A DNA stretch of 64,000 nucleotides from DASQPR01 sp963836775 (GTDB lineage Bacteria > Actinomycetota > Actinomycetes > Mycobacteriales > Micromonosporaceae): assembly GCA_963836775.1 (NCBI GenBank), contig CAWIKR010000003.1, forward strand, positions 744,001 to 808,000, in the 5' to 3' direction. A program made the position numbers and the translations under genes. Within the stretch, counting starts at the first letter, position 1, and every line of letters begins with the position of its first letter. This document shows, one piece after another, positions 8,424 to 15,796 of this stretch. The notes beneath the pieces were generated by a model that had not been told where the DNA came from, ran no database searches, and was given only the letters and a program-made list of their open reading frames with translations.

Positions 8424-8867
8424 TTACTCGAACGAATACCCGTCGAAGTCCTCCGGCTTGAACTCCTTCGGCTCGACGAGCACCAGCCAGTTCCCGGAGT
8501 TGTCGCGGATCACCGACTCCACGCCGTAAGGCCGATCGGCCGGCTCCTGCAGCACCGTGACGCCCTTGGCCTTCAGTTCGTCGATGGTCTTGCGGCAGTC
8601 GTCGACCCGTAGCCCGAGGCCGCCGATCTCGCCCTTCTCCAGCTGGGCCCGGACGAACGTCGCCGCGTCATCGCCGAGCGGCGGTCCAGGCGGCATCAGG
8701 GTCACTTCGATCTCGGGCTGGCTCGGGTGCTTCACCGTGACCCAGCGGAATCCCTCGCCCATCGTGACATCGGTGCCGGCTTCGAAGCCGAGCACGTTGA
8801 TGTAGAAGTCCTTGGCCTTGTCCTGGTCCAAGCAGAAGACGTTGACCAGGGAAATGTTGGTAATCAT
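8424..8867 (-). CDS. VOC (glyoxalase/bleomycin-resistance fold) protein
   Basis: A 147-residue vicinal-oxygen-chelate protein. Two beta-alpha-beta-beta-beta units are visible: NISLVNVFCLDQDKAKDFYI to EIEVTLMPPG in the first half, and GLGLRVDDCRKTIDELKAKG to GNWLVLVEPKEF in the second. The family includes glyoxalases, dioxygenases and antibiotic-binding proteins; the substrate cannot be told from sequence. It lies 40 bases downstream of an AraC-family regulator on the same strand. Such regulator-glyoxalase pairs are common in actinomycetes and suggest joint expression. Confidence 0.88.
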   Translation of the reverse strand: MITNISLVNVFCLDQDKAKDFYINVLGFEAGTDVTMGEGFRWVTVKHPSQPEIEVTLMPPGPPLGDDAATFVRAQLEKGEIGGLGLRVDDCRKTIDELKAKGVTVLQEPADRPYGVESVIRDNSGNWLVLVEPKEFKPEDFDGYSFE

Positions 8868-8907
8868 GGGATTGACGCTAGACCCGCGCCGGGGTGCGGG
8901 TCTTCTT

Positions 8908-9333
8908 TCAGATTGCGGACTTGCCGGTGGTGCCGCGGGGATCGATGACCCCCTTCATAAACAGAAAACATCCCGGTACGCGTGCCCCGCCCCGAGTCGC
9001 CCACCGGTCGCGGTACGCGGTCGGAGACTCGCCGACCAGCGCCGTGAATCGGGTGGAGAAGGATCCGAGGCTGGTGAATCCGACCGCCATGCAGACCTCA
9101 GTGATGGTCAGGTTGGCCGACCGCAGCAGATCCTGAGCCCTCTCGATCCGGCGCCGGGTCAGATATCGGATCGGAGTCTCGCCGTAGGCTGCCTCGAAGC
9201 TGCGCGCGAAGTGGAACTTGGACACGCCCGCGACCCGGGCCAGCTGGTCCAGGTTGAGCGGCTCCTCGAAGTGCCGGTCGATGTGGTCGCGCGCCAGCCG
9301 CAGATGGGTCAGCAGCGTCGGACCGTGGTTCAC
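8908..9333 (-). CDS. AraC-family transcriptional regulator (short, DNA-binding domain only)
   Basis: A 141-residue regulator made almost entirely of the two helix-turn-helix motifs of the AraC/XylS DNA-binding domain: LDQLARVAGVSKFHFARSF (about 28-46) and ITEVCMAVGFTSLGSFSTRF (about 76-95), followed by the family signature GESPTAYRDRW. There is no separate ligand-binding domain, so it resembles the SoxS/MarA size class with a 30-residue tail. The start is GTG. It precedes and probably co-transcribes with the glyoxalase-fold gene. Confidence 0.9.
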   Translation of the reverse strand: MNHGPTLLTHLRLARDHIDRHFEEPLNLDQLARVAGVSKFHFARSFEAAYGETPIRYLTRRRIERAQDLLRSANLTITEVCMAVGFTSLGSFSTRFTALVGESPTAYRDRWATRGGARVPGCFLFMKGVIDPRGTTGKSAI

Positions 9334-9547
9334 CCGATGAGCGTACGGGCGCGGGCACGGCGACGCCTACGCTCGTCCCTCGCTATCGAGTCACCGGCAT
9401 GACCAGATGATGGGACCGCCGTTTCGAAAAGCGAGACGATCGCTTAACGTTCACTAGGCGGTACAGCCGCTGCTGAGCCCGCGTCGTGATCACCACCCGG
9501 CGTGTCGGCGGAGATCAACCCAACGATCAGACGCGAGGAGACGCGAC

Positions 9548-10576
9548 GTGGCGAACATCGCGGTCATTGCCGGCGACGGCATCGGTCCGGAGGTTTGTGC
9601 CGAGGCCACCAAGGTCCTCACCACGATCCTTCCGGAGACCGGCCTGACCCACTATGACCTCGGCGCCGCGCGCTATCACCGGACCGGTGAGGTGTTGCCC
9701 GACTCGGTGCTCAGCGAGCTGGCCAAGCACGACACGATCCTGCTCGGCGCGGTCGGTGACCCGAGCGTGCCGCCGGGTGTGCTGGAGCGCGGTCTGCTGC
9801 TGAAGCTTCGGTTCGAGTTCGACCAATATGTCAACCTGCGCCCGGCCCGGCTGTTTCCGGGTGTCGCCAGCCCGCTGGCCGGGGTGGCACCCGACGACAT
9901 CGATTTTGTCGTCGTGCGGGAGGGCACCGAGGGCCTCTACGCGGGCGCCGGTGGCGTGCTGCACAAGAACACCCCGGCGGAGATCGCCACCGAGGAGAGC
10001 CTGAACACCCGGCACGGTGTCGAGCGGGTGATCCGCGACGCCTTCAACCGGGCCGGTGCGCGGACCCGGCGCAAGGTGACCATGGTCCACAAGGCCAACG
10101 TGCTCACCCACGCGGGCGATCTGTGGATGCGGACGTTCCGGACCGTGGCTGCCGAGTTCCCCCACATCACCACCGAATACCAGCACGTGGATGCCGCGGC
10201 GATGTTCTTCGTGACGCAGCCGCAACGATTCGACGTCGTCGTGACAGACAACCTTTTTGGCGACATACTCACCGATATCGCCGCCGCCATCACCGGCGGC
10301 ATCGGACTCGCCGCGAGCGGAAACATCAATCCGGATCGCGCGTACCCCTCGATGTTCGAGCCGGTTCACGGTTCGGCTCCGGACATCGCCGGCACGGGTG
10401 TTGCGGATCCGGCAGCTGCCGTACTCTCCGTCGCTCTCCTTCTGGATCACCTCGGGCATGGTGCCGCGGCAGCGCGGGTGACCAGTGCGGTGGCCGCGGA
10501 AATCGCGGCCCGGCAGGCCGGCGCGCCACTGCGCACGGTCGAGGTGGGGGACCGGCTGGCAGCTGCGGTCGCCTGA
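9548..10576 (+). CDS. leuB: 3-isopropylmalate dehydrogenase
   Basis: NAD-dependent oxidative decarboxylation of 3-isopropylmalate to 2-oxoisocaproate, the third leucine-specific step. The 342-residue sequence has GDGIGPEV at the N-terminus, the substrate-binding arginines in LKLRFEFDQYVNLRPARL, VVVREGTEGLYAG, and the family signature NLFGDILTDIAAAITGGIG with its metal-binding aspartates. The start is GTG with GAGGAG upstream. ilvE follows after 125 bases on the same strand. I see no leader peptide in the 214-base upstream gap. Confidence 0.97.
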   Translation: MANIAVIAGDGIGPEVCAEATKVLTTILPETGLTHYDLGAARYHRTGEVLPDSVLSELAKHDTILLGAVGDPSVPPGVLERGLLLKLRFEFDQYVNLRPARLFPGVASPLAGVAPDDIDFVVVREGTEGLYAGAGGVLHKNTPAEIATEESLNTRHGVERVIRDAFNRAGARTRRKVTMVHKANVLTHAGDLWMRTFRTVAAEFPHITTEYQHVDAAAMFFVTQPQRFDVVVTDNLFGDILTDIAAAITGGIGLAASGNINPDRAYPSMFEPVHGSAPDIAGTGVADPAAAVLSVALLLDHLGHGAAAARVTSAVAAEIAARQAGAPLRTVEVGDRLAAAVA

Positions 10577-10701
10577 CCGCCGGCTGCTCAAGGCCGCCTG
10601 GGGATTCGCATTTCCCGTGCATCCTGTCTGCCCATCGCGGGTACGTACGGGGTAAGTTTCAAGCACCAGGGATTCCCACGATGTGAACCGGAGGCCATCG
10701 A

Positions 10702-11799
10702 ATGAGTGGCGGTGACAAGCTCGACTTCGAGATTCGTCAGAATCCTCAGCCCGTATCCGACGCCGAGCGCGCCGCTCTGTTGGTCGACCCTGGTTTCGGC
10801 CGGATCTTCACGGATCACATGGTCACCATCCGCTATGCGGAGCACAAGGGGTGGTACGACGCCCGAGTCGAGCCGCGCGCGCCGATCCCGATGGATCCGG
10901 CCAGCGCCGTGCTGCACTACGCGCAGGAGATCTTTGAGGGCCTGAAGGCGTACTCGACGCCGGACGGCGGCATCGCGATGTTCCGGCCGGAGCAGAACGC
11001 CCGCCGGTTCCGCGCATCGGCCGATCGCCTGGCGATGGCGCCGCTGCCGGAGACGCTGTTCGTCGATTCGCTCGAGCACCTGGTCAAGATCGACCGGAGC
11101 TGGATCCCGACGTCGGCCAACAGCAGCCTCTACTTGCGACCGTTCATGATCGCTTCGGAGGTGTTCCTGGGCGTCAAGCCGGCCTCGGAATATCTGTACT
11201 GCGTGATCGCGTCGCCGGCCGGTGCCTATTTCAAGGGCGGCGTGAAGCCGATCTCGGTGTGGATCTCCGAGGACTACACCCGGGCGGCACCCGGCGGCAC
11301 CGGCGCGGCCAAGTGCGGCGGCAACTACGCGGCCAGCCTCGCCCCGCACGCCGAAGCGCTCGAGCACGGTTGTGACCAGGTCATCTTCCTGGACGCCGTG
11401 GAGCGCCGCTATGTCGATGAGCTCGGCGGCATGAACGTCTTCTTTGTCATGGATGACAACACCATGGTGACGCCGCCGCTGGGCGGGACGATCCTGCCGG
11501 GCATCACCCGCGACGCGCTGATCACGCTTGCTGCCGAGCGCGGAGTGACCACGGTGGAACGCCCTTACTCGCTGGACGAGTGGCGGGCGGATGCCGCGTC
11601 CGGACGGCTGCGCGAGGCGTTCGCCTGCGGCACCGCGGCGGTGATCACGCCGATTGGTTTCGCTCGCTCGCGCACCGAGTCGATCACCATCAACGGCGGC
11701 GAGCCGGGCGGGTTCTCCACCGGTCTGCGCACCGATCTCGTCGACATCCAGCGTGGCGCCGCGGAGGACACCCACGGCTGGGTGCACCGGGTCGCGTAA
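10702..11799 (+). CDS. ilvE: Branched-chain amino acid aminotransferase
   Basis: PLP-dependent transaminase for the last step of valine, leucine and isoleucine synthesis. The 365-residue fold-type IV protein has YAQEIFEGLKAY, FRPEQNARRF, the PLP lysine in GTGAAKCGGNYAAS (about residue 205), and the C-terminal LGGTILPGITRD and CGTAAVITPIG runs that bind the cofactor phosphate. The ATG has a good ribosome site (CCGGAGG). It is probably expressed with the phosphatase gene that starts 5 bases after its stop. Confidence 0.96.
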   Translation: MSGGDKLDFEIRQNPQPVSDAERAALLVDPGFGRIFTDHMVTIRYAEHKGWYDARVEPRAPIPMDPASAVLHYAQEIFEGLKAYSTPDGGIAMFRPEQNARRFRASADRLAMAPLPETLFVDSLEHLVKIDRSWIPTSANSSLYLRPFMIASEVFLGVKPASEYLYCVIASPAGAYFKGGVKPISVWISEDYTRAAPGGTGAAKCGGNYAASLAPHAEALEHGCDQVIFLDAVERRYVDELGGMNVFFVMDDNTMVTPPLGGTILPGITRDALITLAAERGVTTVERPYSLDEWRADAASGRLREAFACGTAAVITPIGFARSRTESITINGGEPGGFSTGLRTDLVDIQRGAAEDTHGWVHRVA

Positions 11800-11803
11800 T
11801 CGC

Positions 11804-12490
11804 GTGTTCACCACAATCTTCAACTTCCGCGACCTCGGCGGAACGGTCACCAGCAGCGGAGACGTGGTGCGATCGGGGCGGTTCTTCCGCTCCGATTCGC
11901 TTGCCAATCTCAGTACGTCGGCCGGCGACGTGGCGGCCTTCGGGGCACTCGGGATCCGTACTGTGATCGATCTTCAGCGCCCGAGCGAGATCGCCCAGCA
12001 CGGGCACATCGACCTGCCCGGCGTCCGTTACCTGAACATCGCGCCGGCCCACGAGCCGTGGAATCCGGAGCCGTACGACGCCGAGGCCGGGCCGGCCCGA
12101 TTCCTCGCCGACCGATATCTCGACATGGCGGCCACTGGCGGTGGCGGGTTCGCCGCGGCGATCCGGGTGCTCGCCGACGATCGGGCTGCGCCGGCGGTGG
12201 TCCACTGCTTTGCCGGCAAGGACCGGACCGGCGTTCTGGTGGCGCTGACGCTGAGCCTGCTGGGCGCGGACGACGAGACGATCGCCGACGACTATGCGAT
12301 TACTGACGGCTGGGCGTCCACGCACGCTCCGGCCGACCTGCCGACGCACTTCGTCGTCGCGCCCCGGGACGCGATGATGCTGTTCCTCAGCGACCTTCGG
12401 ATCCAGCACGGCTCGGCGGCCGACTATCTGGCCCGGTCCGGATTCACCGCGGCGGATGCCGACCGCTTGCGCGGGCACCTGCTGGCCTAG
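11804..12490 (+). CDS. Tyrosine-protein phosphatase (Y_phosphatase3 type)
   Basis: A 228-residue phosphatase of the PTP/dual-specificity fold. The P-loop is HCFAGKDRTG (CX5R, about residues 132-141), with FNFRDLGG and VVRSGRFFRSDSLA typical of bacterial PtpB-like enzymes. The GTG at 11804 was chosen because it follows the ilvE stop by 4 bases and gives VFTTIFNFRDLGG; a longer frame would overlap ilvE by 146 bases. Known relatives act on phosphotyrosine or phosphoinositides; the substrate here is unknown. The genes on its 3' side are convergent. Confidence 0.87.
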   Translation: MFTTIFNFRDLGGTVTSSGDVVRSGRFFRSDSLANLSTSAGDVAAFGALGIRTVIDLQRPSEIAQHGHIDLPGVRYLNIAPAHEPWNPEPYDAEAGPARFLADRYLDMAATGGGGFAAAIRVLADDRAAPAVVHCFAGKDRTGVLVALTLSLLGADDETIADDYAITDGWASTHAPADLPTHFVVAPRDAMMLFLSDLRIQHGSAADYLARSGFTAADADRLRGHLLA

Positions 12491-12526
12491 CCGCCTCCCG
12501 CCGCCGGCGAAGGCTCGCGAAACGGC

Positions 12527-13354
12527 TCAGCGCTGCATCGTCACCCACGCCGAGGCGATCGTCTCCAGGTCGGCCGACGTCGGCCAGTCCGGGCCGCCGG
12601 TCCGACCCGTCACCGCGGCGATGTCCGGCGCGATCCCATCGGTCACGTCATCCGGCATCGCGGCGACCACTGTGTCGCCGCTGGCCCGGCCGGCGAATGT
12701 CACCAGCGAGGCCACCGTGGCCAGTTCCGGCCCGCCGAGGTGGAACCGCACGCTGACGAAGGCGACGACGATCAGCCCCACGAACAGAATGCCGTGCAGC
12801 ATGCTCAGCATGTCGTGCCGGCGTCGCGCCTGGACCATGCCGCGTGCTCCGGCATCGGCCAGGCGGAGAAGACCGGCGCTGATCGTGGACGGTTCGATCG
12901 GATGGGTGGTCTCGGCGTGCCCGTCGGCGTAGATGCCGACGGCGAAGGCACGGGACAGCCAGTCGAGGACGCGACCGCGATAGTCCCGGAACTGATCGGC
13001 GATCGCGCCATCCGAGCGGACCAGTTGCGACCGGGCGTTGAGGGCGTAGAGGCCGCCGGCCGCGGCGAACACCACGCCGATCACCGACAACCAGCCCGCA
13101 CTGCCGGCGATCGCGCCGAGCCACGCCAGGACCAGACCTGCAAGCTCGGTGCCGATCGCGTACTGCCGGCGTCGGGCGGCGCGCCGGATCGAGTCCAGCA
13201 GCCGGTCCAGCGACTCGGCCACGTCGGCCGAAGCGCCGGGCAGGTCCAGCACCACCAGGACCGGGATCCGGACCGGCAGCACTCCGCGCTTAAGTCCGGC
13301 GCGTCGCAGCGGGTCCGGAGCCGCCGCCGCCGGCGCCGTGGTTGGAGCCGTCAT
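12527..13354 (-). CDS. Small membrane protein with SLATT-like helix pair, coupled to the methyltransferase gene
   Basis: A 275-residue protein of unrecognised family. It has a basic run (SIRRAARRRQY, about 55-65), two close transmembrane helices (about 66-84 and 88-107), a conserved-looking polar segment (LVRSDGAIADQFRDYRG), a third hydrophobic helix (about 185-205) and a cytoplasmic-looking tail. Paired helices after a basic amphipathic stretch resemble SLATT/DUF4231-type effector membrane domains, but this is only a pattern resemblance. Its start lies 65 bases inside the 3' end of the large methyltransferase-fusion gene, so the two are very likely translated together. Confidence 0.6.
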   Translation of the reverse strand: MTAPTTAPAAAAPDPLRRAGLKRGVLPVRIPVLVVLDLPGASADVAESLDRLLDSIRRAARRRQYAIGTELAGLVLAWLGAIAGSAGWLSVIGVVFAAAGGLYALNARSQLVRSDGAIADQFRDYRGRVLDWLSRAFAVGIYADGHAETTHPIEPSTISAGLLRLADAGARGMVQARRRHDMLSMLHGILFVGLIVVAFVSVRFHLGGPELATVASLVTFAGRASGDTVVAAMPDDVTDGIAPDIAAVTGRTGGPDWPTSADLETIASAWVTMQR

Positions 13355-15488
13355 TGCCCTCCGCCGTCAAGACCATGATTTTGAATGGGAAACCCAGAGG
13401 TGAATCGCGCGACGTCATGCGGTATCCGGCCTCCTGGGCGACCGTTTCCACCACGTCGATGTTGGGTGCGTAATACTGCGAGGGGTTGCTCTTCATATAC
13501 AGCCCGGCATCGTTGTCGCCCACCTCGCCCTGCACGTAGGCGCGCCAGATCTCCTGCTCGGCGGCGCGGTTGGAGGGCGTGTAGAAGGCATCCAGGAACA
13601 GCGCCATGCCGCGCGGGGTGAGCAGCTTGGTCCGGATCGCGGTGAGGAAGTCACGCAGGATGTTCAGGTGCGTCGCCGGGCCCGTCAGGCGCGGGTTGAC
13701 GTCGGTCCAGTAGTGCGAGAACAGCGACGCGACCACGATGTCGTAGCGCTCGTTGGCCGGCAGCGGATCCATGTCCACCTCGAACGCCGCCGCCCGAAGC
13801 CGGGGCTGGATCGACGTCGCCGCCCCTTCCAGGCGGCGCTTGGCGATGTCGACCATCCACGGGTTGGCATCCCAGCCGTCGAACTGCACCAGCTTCGTCT
13901 CCGACTTGTCGCCGACGACGCTGGTGTTGAACGACGAACAGGCGCGGACCAGACGGCCGGTCAGCGCACCGGTGCCGAAACCCAGCTCCAGCAGCCGCAG
14001 CCGAGCCGGGTTGAGGTCGCCGCTGGTCGAGTAGAGCGAGGTCAGCGCGTGCTTGACCTCGGTCGCGAGCTGGTCCAGGTGGGTGTAATAACCGGGCGTC
14101 ACCGCGACGATGATGCGGTCGTAGGTGGCGGCGTATTCCTCGGTGCTGTTGTCGTAAATCGCGTCGATCGTGGTGCGCTTGAGGATCTTCGAGTAGGTCC
14201 AGCTGGCCAGCTTGGTCAGATCGCTGCCGATCACCAGGTCCTGCGGCACCACCTCGGTGTCCAGGCTGCTCAGGAGAGCGCGCTCCTGAAGGAAGGCGGC
14301 GTGCTGCTCATCGTGGAAGGCGAGCAGCCGGACGGTCTGGCCGCGCTCGTCGCGATAGCCGCCGACCAGGTTCGGATCGGCAAAGAACCGGTTCATCCCG
14401 GCCAGTCGCAGGCCCGCACGGCTGGCCTGCTCCAATGTGGTGCGCTGGGTGCGGTCGATCGGGGCCACGCTGACGCTGCCGGCCGGCGAGGTCTCCAGGG
14501 CCGCGGCCAGCTGCCGCAGCACGCCTTCGATACCGAATTTCTGTGCGTGCTCCCGCTCGATCACGAAGATCCGGTTATTGACGCTGGCCAGGGTGTTGGC
14601 GCCGGCCGGATCGTCCCAGGGCAGGTCCTCGGTGACCGGATCGGCGATCGCCGTCACGGTGAAGTTGGTCGCCAGCTCATTGAGGAGCGCGGTGTAGAGG
14701 CTCGCCGGGAACGACACCTCGAGGAAGTCCGTCCGATCCTGGATGTCGATCGATTCGACATGGTTCTGGAAGATCTCAGCGATGGCGTGTGCGATCGGCT
14801 CGGACGGCGCCGCACGATCCAGCGTCCGCGCGGCCCGGAACAGCGGCTCGGTCACGTTGTCGAAGAATCGGCGGCGGCTGGCGCGATCGAATCGGCGGGT
14901 GATCACCGCCGACCACTCCGCCGCGTCGTCGTTGAACGCCTGCCAGCCGCCGGCGTCGGTGCGCTGCGCCGGGGTGGTGAGCGTCTGCGACGGCGGGACG
15001 TCCAGGAGCCGTGCCAGCGGCGAGTTCTCGCCCGAGTCCGGATGCCGGATCAGCAACACCGGGACGTCGAACGCGCGGGCGGCCGTGGCCGCGGCGACAT
15101 GCTCGATGGTCAGCGCGGCGGTCGGCTCCTGGATGACGACGTAGGGCGCCGAGCGGATCGCGATCAGCAGGTCCTGAGCCTTGGTCTGACGGGCCTGGGC
15201 GGTGCGGGTGCGCTGGCCGGGCGCGGACCGGGCCGGTTCGGCGGCCCCGGCCGCCTCGGCCAGCACCGCCGCGCCCGGCGTCACGATCACCACGCCGCCC
15301 TCCGGCACGTCCTGCACCAGCAGGTTCATCGCCTGGTGCAGCGGATGGTCGGCGAGTGCGGAGCGAAGCATCACGATCTGCGGACGACGGTCGTCATCCA
15401 GACTCTGTGCCAAGAGTTCGACCTCCGCTGCCCGGGTGTCCGCGGCGTGCTCCGGCGCCGGTTGGCCTCGACGTCCTGATGATCGCAT
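13290..15488 (-). CDS. Large fusion protein with C-terminal SAM-dependent methyltransferase domain
   Basis: A 732-residue protein I cannot place in one family. The C-terminal third has a Rossmann methyltransferase core, motif I LLELGFGTGALTG (about 499-511) and later DIVVASLFSHYW. An N-terminal region (about 35-200) alternates hydrophobic strands and helices, with APYVVIQEP and FDVPVLLIRHPDSG, like nucleoside-deoxyribosyltransferase or TIR/SLOG folds. A middle part (about 245-415) reads like a degraded phospholipase-D-type domain (FTVTAIADPV, NNRIFVIEREH). Domain names beyond the methyltransferase are inference. The start is uncertain: I chose the ATG at 15488, but a TTG at 15617 is in frame. 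It overlaps the downstream membrane-protein gene by 65 bases. Confidence 0.65.
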   Translation of the reverse strand: MRSSGRRGQPAPEHAADTRAAEVELLAQSLDDDRRPQIVMLRSALADHPLHQAMNLLVQDVPEGGVVIVTPGAAVLAEAAGAAEPARSAPGQRTRTAQARQTKAQDLLIAIRSAPYVVIQEPTAALTIEHVAAATAARAFDVPVLLIRHPDSGENSPLARLLDVPPSQTLTTPAQRTDAGGWQAFNDDAAEWSAVITRRFDRASRRRFFDNVTEPLFRAARTLDRAAPSEPIAHAIAEIFQNHVESIDIQDRTDFLEVSFPASLYTALLNELATNFTVTAIADPVTEDLPWDDPAGANTLASVNNRIFVIEREHAQKFGIEGVLRQLAAALETSPAGSVSVAPIDRTQRTTLEQASRAGLRLAGMNRFFADPNLVGGYRDERGQTVRLLAFHDEQHAAFLQERALLSSLDTEVVPQDLVIGSDLTKLASWTYSKILKRTTIDAIYDNSTEEYAATYDRIIVAVTPGYYTHLDQLATEVKHALTSLYSTSGDLNPARLRLLELGFGTGALTGRLVRACSSFNTSVVGDKSETKLVQFDGWDANPWMVDIAKRRLEGAATSIQPRLRAAAFEVDMDPLPANERYDIVVASLFSHYWTDVNPRLTGPATHLNILRDFLTAIRTKLLTPRGMALFLDAFYTPSNRAAEQEIWRAYVQGEVGDNDAGLYMKSNPSQYYAPNIDVVETVAQEAGYRMTSRDSPLGFPFKIMVLTAEGNDGSNHGAGGGGSGPAATRRT

Positions 15489-15647
15489 CGCCGTGCGCGT
15501 GGTGCCATCCGCTGGGCGGCATATTTCTCGATACGAATGACTGGCCGATGCGGACTTCGCGCCCGAGTGCGCTCCGGAGCTCAGCGTCCGTTCCACAAGG
15601 CGGGACGCAGTTTCCAACTTGCGGACGTGAGTGGCAGACTACCGATC

Positions 15648-15683
15648 GTGACGTTCATGTCATCCGTACTCATTATCGAGTAG
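15648..15683 (+). CDS. Candidate leader peptide for cimA attenuation
   Basis: An 11-codon open frame, GTG to TAG, encoding VTFMSSVLIIE: Val-Leu-Ile-Ile at codons 7-10, all branched-chain residues. A 10-bp hairpin (15683-15714) begins at its stop codon, and a strong intrinsic terminator follows (15716-15744) before cimA. This is the layout of ribosome-mediated attenuators that sense charged tRNA. CAGACT seven bases before the GTG could be a -10 box for a leaderless transcript, with TTTCCA 18 bases upstream as -35. I could not identify a clear antiterminator pairing. Confidence 0.6.
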   Translation: MTFMSSVLIIE

Positions 15684-15715
15684 CGCGCGCGGCCGAGATC
15701 CACACCGCGTGCGCC

Positions 15716-15744
15716 GACCTCCCACATCCGTGGGGGGTCTTTTT
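15716..15744 (+). terminator. Intrinsic terminator/attenuator upstream of cimA
   Basis: GACCTCCCAC (15716-15725) and GTGGGGGGTC (15730-15739) form a 10-bp stem (one wobble) with an ATCC loop, followed by five T residues. It is one of the few T-tailed terminators in the window. It lies 52 bases before the cimA start, in the cimA direction, and after a leader peptide rich in branched-chain codons, so an attenuator is the best reading. No other plus-strand gene ends here that would need a terminator. Confidence 0.75.
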
Positions 15745-15796
15745 GTTGGTCATGACGAGGCCGCCGACGGCCGCCACAACCGGAGAGGGACCGACC

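Noticed and set aside
13668..15479. Long plus-strand frame opposite the methyltransferase fusion
   Set aside because: Composition is Arg/Gly/Val-rich without motifs, while the minus strand carries a clear methyltransferase core.
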